From Gimesia alba (GTDB lineage: Bacteria > Planctomycetota > Planctomycetia > Planctomycetales > Planctomycetaceae), in the NCBI RefSeq assembly GCF_007744675.1, contig NZ_CP036269.1:5621546-5685545 (forward strand): a stretch of 64,000 bases of DNA, read 5' to 3'. The notes under the pieces were generated by a model. It was not told the DNA's origin and made no database searches. It saw only the letters and a program-made list of their open reading frames with translations. Numbering within the stretch: the first letter of the stretch is position 1; every line of letters starts with the position of its first letter. The position numbers and the translations under genes were made by a program. Shown here one piece after another: positions 6,763-14,949 of this stretch.

Positions 6763-8643
6763 TTAGAATTCTATCTGATTAGTATCATTCTTGTTCTTGA
6801 GCGAAGAAGCAGTATAAATCCAAATCGACCCTCCAACTTGAGATGAAGCTTTATAAGATCTAAGACCTTTAAAATAATCAGGTGCAATAATGGCAAGCCT
6901 ATTATCACCATTAAAAATGTAGCCTCCAGTTCCAAATAACTTATTTACTGACACTGCACATACTGCTTGTGGGTTTGCATCAAAAAAAATTTTTACATCT
7001 TCAATATCTGAGAAGTTTGGTGGTTGTGAAAAACTAATTCCTAATGATGTGGGGTCTATTGAGCCATGATATCCAAGTCTCAAATCTTTTGATTGGTGTC
7101 GTGCCTTTTTTAAATACAATAAGTCTTGCCCCCAGTCCAAATTACTTCCAAGTAGATGTTTGCTTCCATTTTTCATATAACCAACAAATTCATTAAAATA
7201 TGCAAGTTGATTAGGATACACGTAAACACAAGAGGTGATAACCCAAACAGTACAAAGGAAAGATAGCATACGAACAGAACTATAAACAATGGCAGGAATA
7301 GAATTGTTTGTCAACCAAAAGAAAGGTCTGCCAATAAAAATAAACACGAATCCAAAAGCTGGCAAAAGATATCTTAAATGTGCATTAACTTCTGTTTGCA
7401 AGCTTACAAAGATAAATAAAACAACAGCCGGAATGATAAGAATAATCTCATCCCGCCAATGTGATTGAACTTCTACTGGGAACAAAAAGTAAGTGCTAAG
7501 CGCAACGAGAAAAAGCAATAACATACCAATTGGAACTTTCACTAAGAGGGCATAAAAGTAATAGTAATACCATCCCCCATCTTTCCATTCACCTCTGAGG
7601 TAGTTCTGCTGTTCGTAGTCTTCAAAATCTTTTTTCTGTATATCTATTCCACGTAAATAATTTGCTGGAAGAGGGACCATTAATTCTCCCCAGATAGTTC
7701 CAGAAAATCGGTTACCTTCTTTGCAGTCTTTTTCTATACCAGACATTGTTTTACTAATAAAAGTAAATTCATTTAGCTTTGTCAGCGACCCCTCAAATCC
7801 GTATCCTAGATTAAGCAAGTAAAGTCCAAGCAATAAAATAAATGTAATTTGCGAGAATTTCGGGCGTGGTTGAGGGGATAAGTTCATCTTATTCGATTTC
7901 CATTCCACACTACACCAAAACAACCAAAGAAGAGGCCACAGCCCAAATAGTATGATCCAAGTTGATTTAGATAACTCAGCAAGCCCTAGTAAAACGCCAG
8001 CAAATGTGGCACGTAACCAGGTAGGTTTTTTTAGCCACTTCCAAAAACCGTAACTAGAAGCAAGTCCGAATGTAGTAGCTGCACAATCAGTAGATATCAA
8101 TTCTGCATGTGCAATAATATTCGGTTCGAAGCACCATAGTGTGAGTGAAAACAACCCCGCACAATTGTTACCCCAAAGCTCTTTCGACCAAAAGAAACAA
8201 ATTAGTCCTCCTATTAAACTAAAAGGAATACACATCCATCGAGCAATAGTAAATAACCAGATAGAGCGTTCTCCATTGACTCTGACAAAATCAATTCCAA
8301 TCCTAAACTCAGGTCTTGCGCCAAGCTTTTGATTTATACCGCTCCAGTCAGATTCATACCCGACTGCTTTTACAGGTAATGCAGCCAACATGCGGACTAG
8401 TGGTGGATTGACTCGGAACAGCTCAAATTGCCCAGACTCCCAATGGTGTAATCCAGCCACTAGAAATGCAGGTTCAAGCATGGTTGGACTATGCTTTGTT
8501 GCTGAATATGCCAACATTCCAGCATGTACTAGGAGTAGAAATGACACTGACAAGCCCGCTAAGCGATTATTTGAACAAATGCGTTCAAATAATCTTTGTA
8601 TGTTGATCACCACCGATTTTGCTAAACCAGATTGATTTTCCAA
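6763..8643 (-). CDS. Polytopic ArnT/PMT-type glycosyltransferase (GT39/GT83-like)
   Basis: 626 residues with about ten to eleven transmembrane helices. Features of the lipid-linked-sugar (GT-C) transferases are visible: an N-terminal helix then a loop with 'LEPAFLVAGLHHWESGQFELFRVNPPLVRML', a second loop with 'GLAELSKSTWIILFG', a long extracytoplasmic region containing 'FSGTIWGELMVPLPANYLRGID' and the C-terminal 'GSNLDWGQDLLYLKKA' common in this bacterial subgroup. It would transfer a sugar from a polyprenyl-phosphate donor to an exported protein or lipid. The start is TTG at 8643 with AGGA upstream. It is first in the four-gene operon; its likely acceptors are products of the following genes, an inference from position. 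Confidence 0.8.
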   Translation of the reverse strand: MENQSGLAKSVVINIQRLFERICSNNRLAGLSVSFLLLVHAGMLAYSATKHSPTMLEPAFLVAGLHHWESGQFELFRVNPPLVRMLAALPVKAVGYESDWSGINQKLGARPEFRIGIDFVRVNGERSIWLFTIARWMCIPFSLIGGLICFFWSKELWGNNCAGLFSLTLWCFEPNIIAHAELISTDCAATTFGLASSYGFWKWLKKPTWLRATFAGVLLGLAELSKSTWIILFGLWPLLWLFWCSVEWKSNKMNLSPQPRPKFSQITFILLLGLYLLNLGYGFEGSLTKLNEFTFISKTMSGIEKDCKEGNRFSGTIWGELMVPLPANYLRGIDIQKKDFEDYEQQNYLRGEWKDGGWYYYYFYALLVKVPIGMLLLFLVALSTYFLFPVEVQSHWRDEIILIIPAVVLFIFVSLQTEVNAHLRYLLPAFGFVFIFIGRPFFWLTNNSIPAIVYSSVRMLSFLCTVWVITSCVYVYPNQLAYFNEFVGYMKNGSKHLLGSNLDWGQDLLYLKKARHQSKDLRLGYHGSIDPTSLGISFSQPPNFSDIEDVKIFFDANPQAVCAVSVNKLFGTGGYIFNGDNRLAIIAPDYFKGLRSYKASSQVGGSIWIYTASSLKNKNDTNQIEF

Positions 8644-9252
8644 AAGAGTAGATTCCTAAGCAATCATTTGACACTTGTGCTGAGAATTACATAATCGAAA
8701 CATCACATCATCCCCTCTGTTGTAATATTTACACATATGACAAGCCATCGACTATACATTTATTAAAATACAAGTCAATGAAATCCTGTTACGGAGCTCC
8801 TCAGATATGGTGGCTGCTGGATTTAGGTTGGGTTAGGTAATTTCGCTGTGCAGTCTCCAATCGGGCTGCGCCCTCGTTCCACTGTCTGCTTCCTGGCGGA
8901 TTTCAGTAGATCGATTCAGGACTTTATTCATTGTAAATAATGAAGAGCTCTAGTTCGACTGTCCTAGATCCTTTTTCGCTCCAGATTCTTTGGTGGGAGC
9001 CTGTTATGCTGTTTCCAATGATATAGCCTTGCCTGCTGGTTTCGAAGTAATCGTTGCTCGGTTCGCCATCTCACGTTGCGGGGTGAATCGTATTCCATCT
9101 CTCGTCTCAATATCGACACGATCCCCAAACGGACCTGATTCAACGTCATCGCAGGCGTCTTTTTTTTCGCCCGCCGTGTTTCGACGGTTAAAAACCAAAA
9201 CTTGATCTGCCCCCACGGACGGTACCAGTTGTAATGTTACAATTTTAAGTTG
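8644..9252. other. Intergenic 600-bp stretch, no convincing gene
   Basis: Holds the promoter region of the four-gene operon and the left flank of IS copy 2. Short frames on both strands (for example 9004-9267 and 8964-9149, minus) have no ribosome binding site or recognisable motif and overlap each other; they may be decayed coding sequence. The piece at about 9221-9250 (CCAGTTGTAATGTTACAA) resembles the internal left end of the IS and could be a trace of an earlier insertion. Confidence 0.4.
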
Positions 9253-9301
9253 TGCCCTTGCCCCCAACCTTGAGCCAGTTGGAATGTTAGAACTCCAAGG
9301 T

Positions 9302-9329
9302 AATCATGCCCGGCGCGCCGGGCATGATT
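9302..9329. terminator. 28-bp perfect palindrome over the transposase stop codon (copy 2)
   Basis: Half-site AATCATGCCCGGCG plus its exact reverse complement, followed by TTTTTT on the plus strand. Compared with copy 1 two positions in each arm differ (CCTC versus GCCC) and both changes are matched on the other arm, so pairing is kept. Confidence 0.7.
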
Positions 9330-10140
9330 TTTTCGCAAACTCCACTGGGGTTTGATTTCCCAGTGAGCTGTGTGGACGGTTTTCGTTGTAGTCCAGCCGC
9401 CACTGGTCAACTTGTTCTTGAGCATCTGCCAAGCTTAAAAACCAATGCTGGTTTAAACATTCCTGGCGAACTCGTCCGTTGAACGATTCAATATACGCAT
9501 TATCCGTCGGTTTTCCAAGCCGACTGAAATCCAGAGTCACGTTGTTGAAGTAAGCCCACCAGTCCAAACTCTTCGAAATGAACTCGGGACCGTTATCTAC
9601 ACGGATTGACTGGGGACAGCCTCGAGCCTCTTTGACGCGATCCAGAGCTGCCACCACATCATCTCCAGTCAGCCGTGTTCCCACCTGAATGGCCAGACTC
9701 TCACGACTAAAGTTATCGACTAACGTCAACAGCCTGAATCGTTTCCCGTCAAACAGCTGATCGGTCATGAAGTCCATGCTCCAACTCTCATTAGTGCTAC
9801 TGGCTTTCGGTCGTGTTACACGAACCTGACAACTCCGATTCCGTCGTGGACGTTTTCGACGCATTTGCAAGCCTTCTTCGACATAAAGTCGGTAAACCAG
9901 CTTGTGATTCACTTTCCATCCTTCACGAAGAAGGAGTATATGTAATCGCCGATAACCGTAATGCGTACGACTACTGGCCAGATCACGTAACCGGATTCGT
10001 AATTCGGTCCGCTCGTCTCGAACGCTTTTGTAACGGCGGCTGGCACGTAGAAACCGTAAAGCACGACAAGCTCGGCGTTCACTGATTTCGTAAGCATGCT
10101 GTAGCCGTTTAACAACCGTTCGGCGACGATCAGACCTTAA
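9304..10140 (-). CDS. IS3-family transposase OrfB without its own ATG (copy 2)
   Basis: The frame is open for the full 279 codons from 10140 to the stop at 9304 and encodes the same domains as copy 1: an N-terminal HTH_21-like part (SERRACRALRFLRASRRYKS), then the DDE core with SMDFM, RVDNGPEF and AYIESFNG. The ATG that starts OrfB in copy 1 is TTA here and the orfA stop is TAA, so the ATGA overlap is gone. A GTG at 9912 inside the frame would give a 202-aa product lacking the N-terminal region. Full-length catalytic product can therefore only arise by -1 frameshifting from orfA at 10143-10149. No internal stop is present. Confidence 0.85.
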   Translation of the reverse strand, partial: LRSDRRRTVVKRLQHAYEISERRACRALRFLRASRRYKSVRDERTELRIRLRDLASSRTHYGYRRLHILLLREGWKVNHKLVYRLYVEEGLQMRRKRPRRNRSCQVRVTRPKASSTNESWSMDFMTDQLFDGKRFRLLTLVDNFSRESLAIQVGTRLTGDDVVAALDRVKEARGCPQSIRVDNGPEFISKSLDWWAYFNNVTLDFSRLGKPTDNAYIESFNGRVRQECLNQHWFLSLADAQEQVDQWRLDYNENRPHSSLGNQTPVEFAKKSCPARRA

Positions 10141-10403
10141 ACCTTTCCCTGGATGACATCCTGCAACATTTTTTTATCCAGGCTGAGATCGGCTACAAGC
10201 TGTTTCAGCTTTTTATTTTCTTCTTCGAGTTGCTTCAGGCGGCGTACTTCAGCGACTCCCATCCCGGCAAACTTCTTTTTCCAGCGGTAGAACGTTTGTT
10301 CGGAGATGCCCATCTTGCGAGTCACCTCAACCACCGGGGTCCCTGATTCTGCCTGACGTAAAGCGAAGGCAATCTGTTCTTCTGTGAAGCGTTTTCGTTT
10401 CAT
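10137..10403 (-). CDS. IS3-family transposase OrfA, helix-turn-helix (copy 2)
   Basis: 88 aa from MKRKRFTEEQ, with the HTH (EVTRKMGISEQTFYRWKKKF) and the leucine-rich coiled coil that follows. It differs from copy 1 at only a few residues (Y6F, A18P-type changes, V84I). The start at 10403 is shared by all copies; the longer open frame to 10436 runs into terminal sequence. Ends GTC ATC CAG GGA AAG GTT TAA in style, carrying the slippery site. Confidence 0.92.
   Translation of the reverse strand: MKRKRFTEEQIAFALRQAESGTPVVEVTRKMGISEQTFYRWKKKFAGMGVAEVRRLKQLEEENKKLKQLVADLSLDKKMLQDVIQGKV
10143..10149 (-). promoter_or_regulatory. Programmed -1 frameshift heptamer G GGA AAG (copy 2)
   Basis: In the orfA frame the minus strand reads G GGA AAG, still an X XXY YYZ heptamer but with G in the last position instead of A as in copy 1. 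A -1 slip here enters the orfB frame. Because orfB has lost its ATG in this copy, this is the only visible route to the full transposase. Confidence 0.65.
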
Positions 10404-10480
10404 TTTCTGGTCCTTTCTCAAAATATAAGATAACAAAATCTCTCACATTCTGCATGGATCAAGAAATGGGGGGAAGGTCA

Positions 10481-10635
10481 CTTTGCTATCGAAGTACCGG
10501 ACTCATGATGCCGAAAAACAATCTGCTCCTTCGAAAATCGTTTCCGTTTCATGCTGTCTGATCCTCCTGCGAAAAATACAAGATAACAAAAGTTCTCGCA
10601 ATTTGCATGGAACAGGAATCGGGAGGGGAAGGTCA
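10481..10635 (-). pseudogene. Older degraded right end of the same IS with broken orfA
   Basis: From ATG at 10552 the frame reads MKRKRFSKEQIVFRHHESGT then SIAK and is cut by the right end of copy 2, whose terminal TGA supplies the stop. The beginning matches OrfA of copies 1 and 2 but the middle is scrambled by small deletions. The outer end GGGAGGGGAAGGTCA at 10621-10635 is a diverged terminal repeat. Copy 2 therefore sits in or against an older relative. Confidence 0.7.
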
Positions 10636-10883
10636 CCACGTTATCGGATTGGGCTAAAAAATGTGATCTAATCACCCGAAATACCAAAAGTGAAAACACC
10701 AAGTTCGAAAGATCGAATTTCTGTTTGTGGCGACACTTGAGTTATTGTAGAATGGCACTTGAAAGATGTGTGGATACAAGAGGATCGTCCAATATCATAA
10801 TCTATAGTGCTATGATTTTAACCAGATGCAGGTTAAACCCCTGCTTCGGCTGATTATCAAAATATTTCGAATGCCACACTTTG

Positions 10884-11702
10884 ATGAGCAGTCAACCCGG
10901 TTTTGAAGAACACAAAACTATGAATAGTGAAAGTGACTATGAGGATCCCAATGAATTGATTCGCGAAATGACCAATTTCGCTTACTCTTGTCTTTACCAT
11001 ATTGAGTGTGTTTTCAATTCCCTAAAACGTGTTAGCCGAAGATTCCCTATCAATGAAGGCTATTCACGTTTTGGCTGGGTGCTTCGCGGCGAACTTACAA
11101 AATGCTTTGCTCATTGTGTAACACACATCAAAAAATTGGAAGAAATCTACGAACCATATTGGTCTGATCGAAGTAGACTCAATTTTGCTATTGAACTCGT
11201 AACAGAAGCGAATGCAGAATGGTTACACCCCATTTCATTTAAAGGATATGAATCGCTAATCGCCCTTGAAGCCGTTGATGATATGGCAAATAGGTTCTAC
11301 AGCAGTGATTTTCTCCAAATAGCTTCCTGGGCCGAAGAAAGAGTCGAATCTGAAACAGAACTCGAAGATATCAGAAGTTTCTTAGAAGAGTTTTCGGAAA
11401 TCAATGACGAGTTTGTCAAAATGCTGCACTTTAAGCTCGAGCAGCAATTAAGGGTAGCTGAAAAATCATTGCGGTCTGAGCAACCAACAACAGGCACGAA
11501 CACCGCGAACAGTTCAAAAATAAAACTGCCTGAAAACCCGGATGTTTTAGATCTCTGCAAGATGCTTAAAAAGTTGTATCCTATGATCACGCAAGCTGAG
11601 GTTGCTCGCCAATTTATAGGTAATGCTAAGCACCTTAATGCAGACAGCCTCTTGCAGCAGGCCAGACGGTATAGGCACTTGTGGCATCCAGACCATATTT
11701 GA
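10884..11702 (+). CDS. Island protein of unknown function
   Basis: 272 residues, soluble, rich in acidic and aromatic residues, no signal peptide or membrane helix. The middle (about residues 40-190) is mostly helical; the end carries a linker (SEQPTTGTNTANSSK) followed by a ~60-residue region 'LCKMLKKLYPMITQAEVARQFIGNAKHLNADSLLQQARRYRHLW' that reads like a small helical DNA- or protein-binding module. The start is uncertain: ATG at 10884 or ATG at 10920, neither with a good ribosome binding site. It is upstream of the excisionase-like gene and the RepA-like ATPase in the same direction, as expected for an accessory gene of an integrative element. No family recognised. Confidence 0.6.
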   Translation: MSSQPGFEEHKTMNSESDYEDPNELIREMTNFAYSCLYHIECVFNSLKRVSRRFPINEGYSRFGWVLRGELTKCFAHCVTHIKKLEEIYEPYWSDRSRLNFAIELVTEANAEWLHPISFKGYESLIALEAVDDMANRFYSSDFLQIASWAEERVESETELEDIRSFLEEFSEINDEFVKMLHFKLEQQLRVAEKSLRSEQPTTGTNTANSSKIKLPENPDVLDLCKMLKKLYPMITQAEVARQFIGNAKHLNADSLLQQARRYRHLWHPDHI

Positions 11703-11855
11703 TCTGTTATTTACCACACGCGAACAGTGCGAACAATTAGGTGTTCGCGCTCTATTTCCAGCTTTTCTTCCGAAATCATTTTGCTTTAATCACCTCAACA
11801 GCAATCAAAACAGTATTGATTGCATCTCACACGACTCTGTGAACGAGGTGAATTC

Positions 11856-12062
11856 ATGACAAAATCAACAGGACAAATAGAGCCGCAAACTCTCTACTCT
11901 CTCGAAGAATTCAAACAAGTATCAGGCATGGGAAACTGGGCACTACGCCAGGCACGTAAAGCCGGCTTAAAAATGCTAAAGGTCGGGAATAGAAAGTTTG
12001 TCAAAGGACAAGCATTCATTAATTTCCTGGACTCCCAGAATGCCAACAATCCCCAAGCATAA
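11856..12062 (+). CDS. Small excisionase-like HTH_17 protein
   Basis: 68 aa starting at ATG 11856, chosen because GAGGTGA lies seven bases upstream. The protein reads 'YSLEEFKQVSGMGNWALRQARKAGLKMLKVGNRKFVKGQAFINFL', the pattern of MerR-like winged-helix excisionases and Xis/RDF proteins (HTH then 'KVGNRxFVxGxxFxxFL'). Such proteins bind attachment sites and bias the recombinase towards excision, or regulate element genes. It lies about 120 bp in front of the ATPase gene and on the same strand as the recombinase at 14950. Confidence 0.65.
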   Translation: MTKSTGQIEPQTLYSLEEFKQVSGMGNWALRQARKAGLKMLKVGNRKFVKGQAFINFLDSQNANNPQA

Positions 12063-12181
12063 CTGCTTCCGGGATGATTTTAGTTTCAATCTTGCGACCA
12101 ACCATAAATCATTTCACAAAGCACAATTATGAGAAAAAACTATCGGAATATATCACCACACTATATTCGGGAGGATGCTTG

Positions 12182-13888
12182 GTGATATCAAAAACCTCAG
12201 AAGAACTTGCTCAACCAGGAAAGATGGAAAACTATGCCGTTGGTTGTCTGTTAATTGATCCAAAGTGCAGAGATGAAGTATCAGAATTAACTGTTGATCA
12301 TTTCTATAGTGATCGAAACAGGACAATTCTGATGTCTATTGATCGTCTTCGGAAAAACAGAATACCAATTGATACCGGCACGATTGCCGAAGATTTAGCC
12401 AATCAAGGTAACCTAAGCCAAATTGGCGGTGTGCCATACCTGATCGCATTAATGGAATCAGCCCCACAAACAGCCCATTATAGCCACTATGCAAAACGGG
12501 TAATAGATCGACGTTGGCGGGCTGATCTCAGTAGGAAGCTTCTACAAGCGGGGGAATCACTCAACAGCGGCGAAGATCTCGATAAAGTCCTATGTGAGCT
12601 CAATCTATCTTCTGAAGTACAAGGTAAAAAACGGTTTGAGTTCCTAACGTCCACAGAACTAATTAAAAGCAACTTTAAACACGAGTATCTGATCAATGGT
12701 GTGTTACTCAAAGGTCAACCCTGCATCATTGCGGGTCCTAAAAAATGTCTTAAAACAAACATACTGATTGCATTAGCAGTAAGTCTTGCAACCGGACAAC
12801 CATTTCTTGGTAAGTTCTATGTAGAAAAAAACGGGAATGTTGGTGTGATGTCTGGTGAATCAGGGCCTGCAACTATTCAGGAGACTTTTCTAAGAATCTC
12901 CAAGAGTATGGGATGTCCCCCCGATCAGATAGAAGGGATTCATTTCTGCTTTGAGTTACCTGCAATCGAAAACGAACCAGATCTTTTGCATATCAGGCGA
13001 ACCATAGAGTATAAAAATCTCGACGTTTTAATTATTGATCCTGCTTACCTATGCCTTAGTTTAGGTGACGGGGCCAGCAATCTATTCTCAGTCGGTGAAA
13101 AATTGAAACTGCTCTCCAGGTTGGGACAGGAAACAGGTTGTACAATCATTCTGGTTCATCACACGCGAAAGAGTAACGGCCGGAATGAATTCTCAGAGCC
13201 ACAACTTGAGGAAATCGCTTTTGCTGGTTTTCAGGAGTGGGCAAGGCAATGGATCCTATTGAATCGTCGAGAAGAATACCGCCCAGATAACGCTGGCATT
13301 CACAAGCTCCATTTCGTTGCTGGTGGCTCTGCTGGGCATTCTCAGGGATGGGCACTCGATATCAATGAGGGCTCCATCGACAACGAGGGCGGGCGAGTGT
13401 GGGAAACCAGATTGTTTGCCTCTCAGCAGGCCAGAGCCGAGAAACGTGCGTCTAAAGAGCAAGACAAGCATCGGGCCAAGAAAGAACAATTAGAATCAGA
13501 TATAAATAAGGTTTTTATAGCCCTTGAGAAACTTGGAAAACCGTCTCCAGCCTCAACTATTCGTGATAAAGCAAAGCTGTCAACGCAACGAACTAATACA
13601 GCACTACTTGAACTTGAGGAATCTAAAAGTATCGAGTCCACTTTTAAGAAAGCCGGGAACGGACGGTCTTGTGAACATTACAGCCTTTCAACGGTAATGG
13701 CGGGACGCAACGGTACACAGCGGGATAATGAGATATCCCTTTCCTCTGAGCACCACGGCGGGATAGGTCCCCCCTATAAGGGGGACCGTCCCGTGGCGGT
13801 GCATGTGTCTGAGTCGGCTTGTAAACAGAGGGATATTCACGAACTCGTTGATTCCAAAGAAGAGAAAGTTATCACAAATAGATTCTGA
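12182..13888 (+). CDS. DnaB N-terminal domain fused to RepA-type AAA ATPase (element replication protein)
   Basis: 568 aa from GTG at 12182, chosen for GGGAGG seven bases before it; an upstream frame to 12074 is open. Near the N-terminus a DnaB-N-like domain is clear (ENYAVGCLLIDPKC ... DHFYSDRNRTILMSIDRL ... GGVPYLIALMESAP ... YAKRVIDRRWRADL). A RecA-fold ATPase of the RepA/AAA_25 type follows, with Walker A GPKKCLKTN, Walker B LDVLIIDPAY, and the IILVHHTRKSNG motif. A basic/charged linker (QQARAEKRASKEQDKHRAKK) leads to a winged-helix-like tail (KLGKPSPASTIRDKAKLSTQRTNTALLELE). The Walker A lacks the second glycine (CLK instead of xGK). Likely a replicative helicase or primase-like helicase of the integrative element. 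Confidence 0.8.
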   Translation: MISKTSEELAQPGKMENYAVGCLLIDPKCRDEVSELTVDHFYSDRNRTILMSIDRLRKNRIPIDTGTIAEDLANQGNLSQIGGVPYLIALMESAPQTAHYSHYAKRVIDRRWRADLSRKLLQAGESLNSGEDLDKVLCELNLSSEVQGKKRFEFLTSTELIKSNFKHEYLINGVLLKGQPCIIAGPKKCLKTNILIALAVSLATGQPFLGKFYVEKNGNVGVMSGESGPATIQETFLRISKSMGCPPDQIEGIHFCFELPAIENEPDLLHIRRTIEYKNLDVLIIDPAYLCLSLGDGASNLFSVGEKLKLLSRLGQETGCTIILVHHTRKSNGRNEFSEPQLEEIAFAGFQEWARQWILLNRREEYRPDNAGIHKLHFVAGGSAGHSQGWALDINEGSIDNEGGRVWETRLFASQQARAEKRASKEQDKHRAKKEQLESDINKVFIALEKLGKPSPASTIRDKAKLSTQRTNTALLELEESKSIESTFKKAGNGRSCEHYSLSTVMAGRNGTQRDNEISLSSEHHGGIGPPYKGDRPVAVHVSESACKQRDIHELVDSKEEKVITNRF

Positions 13889-14425
13889 CCAAGATGGTAT
13901 TCTGAGTGAATCCAGATTCAGCAACTGAGCAGAACACTTCATGTTGGGGCTTCCTGAGGTAGTCCACTTTCGCAACACATAAACATGTACACACATCAGT
14001 TAAATACTGAAATTATTTCCTGGGAAATAAACGCCCCTGCAAGACTGGTTTTGTTGAAAAGAAAATGCAACCACTGATGGAACCCTCAAAGATGCGATGA
14101 CGACGAATTCGTAGAGTGGATTCTGCTCTTAAGCATAATGGATAAGGAGTAATTTTTTATATATTCGATAAAATCCTGTAATTCTGCCCGAGAGTTACCA
14201 GGTTCGAAATAAGCGGTGTTAGAGATGTCATGGGTCCTTCCTGGAGTTAAAAAGTATTCGATACCATAGGGAACTGCCGGCTTTTGTACTCGCCTTTCGT
14301 TTTATTATTTCGGGTCTGGCAGGAGTGAAGACAACAAATGGGGGGATAAATCATGGCACAGGGATTGATTTGAAGCTGACCCTTTTCATCATCACCCCTG
14401 AAACATCACTCTGAAACCAACGTTT

Positions 14426-14459
14426 CTGACACAAGTGTCAGGTGTCTGCAGTGTCTGCG
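14426..14459. repeat. Inverted repeat followed by GTGTC direct repeats (possible iterons or recombinase sites)
   Basis: CTGACACAAGTGTCAG is a perfect 7+2+7 inverted repeat at 14426-14441. The right arm's GTGTC is repeated twice more directly afterwards as GTGTCTGCA and GTGTCTGCG, so GTGTC occurs at 14435, 14442 and 14451. Such clustering is seen at replication origins and at recombinase arm sites; function here is not established. Confidence 0.45.
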
Positions 14460-14606
14460 AGTATCAGCATTGAAAAAACATTTTGATTCATGACTTAACG
14501 GGTACAAGCTAATATTGACAATAGGGAGGTTCGCATAGAAAATCGAGTCTTCATAAAGCCGAAAGGCAACGAGTGATTAATTCAAAAAACAACAAGTATC
14601 TAAGAA

Positions 14607-14700
14607 TCCATACTCTTGCGCGGAGTGGGGTAGCCGTAAGGCCCCCGGGGCGGCACTTGTCCGCCCTTGAAGCTGCACGTGAGAGTATGGGTTCTTTTTT
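14607..14700 (+). ncRNA. Structured hairpin element with T-tract (ncRNA or terminator)
   Basis: An outer stem pairs CCATACTCT (14608-14616) with AGAGTATGG (14682-14690); inside, GGGCGG (14648-14653) pairs with CCGCCC (14661-14666) and GC-rich flanks allow further helices. TTCTTTTTT follows immediately. No gene ends directly upstream on the plus strand, so this is either the end of a small untranslated RNA or a leader/terminator in front of the recombinase. Not matched to a named RNA family. Confidence 0.35.
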
Positions 14701-14949
14701 GCGCACTGTGCTCAGTGTGTGGAAAGGTGCTTTATCATGAGTACTTTCACATCCTATTGCGTCTCCAACACTCACCAGGTTTCCTCAGTTAAAAAACGTT
14801 TTCAGCGGTCTACAAACTGGGCAATCTTGGAAGCCATCCTCCTCATCACTATGGCACACAGAATCACATAGGAGCCCCTGTAACACGATGAAATGAAACT
14901 GGATGAATACCAACTTGTTAATAGGCGGATTAAAGGGGAAGTTGAAATA

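Larger units (their letters stand above)
9253..10480 (-). mobile_element. IS3-family insertion sequence, copy 2 (about 1228 bp)
   Basis: Near-identical to copy 1 and in the same orientation. The left end reads TGCCCTTGCCCCCAACC, with one mismatch to copy 1 in the third base, and the right end TGACCTTCCCCCCATTT read inward. Flanking four-base sequences (GTTG left, CTTT right) do not match, so no target duplication is seen. The right end abuts an older partial copy (10481-10635). The two complete copies bracket the four-gene operon and could in principle move it as a composite unit. Confidence 0.9.
13889..14949. other. 1-kb non-coding stretch between ATPase and recombinase
   Basis: No convincing gene on either strand. 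It contains an inverted repeat with following short direct repeats (14426-14459) and a hairpin-rich segment ending in a T-run (14607-14700). Its place between a replication-type ATPase and an integrase makes it a reasonable location for an origin or recombinase-binding sites; that is inference from position. Confidence 0.45.

Noticed and set aside
9004..9267. Minus-strand frame of 87 codons near IS copy 2
   Set aside because: Overlaps the IS end, competes with another frame at 8964-9149, and shows no motif or ribosome binding site.
14190..14220. GGTTCGAAA-type sequence as the second copy of the tRNA attachment site
   Set aside because: Only the generic T-loop-like 8-mer matches; the neighbouring tRNA bases do not.
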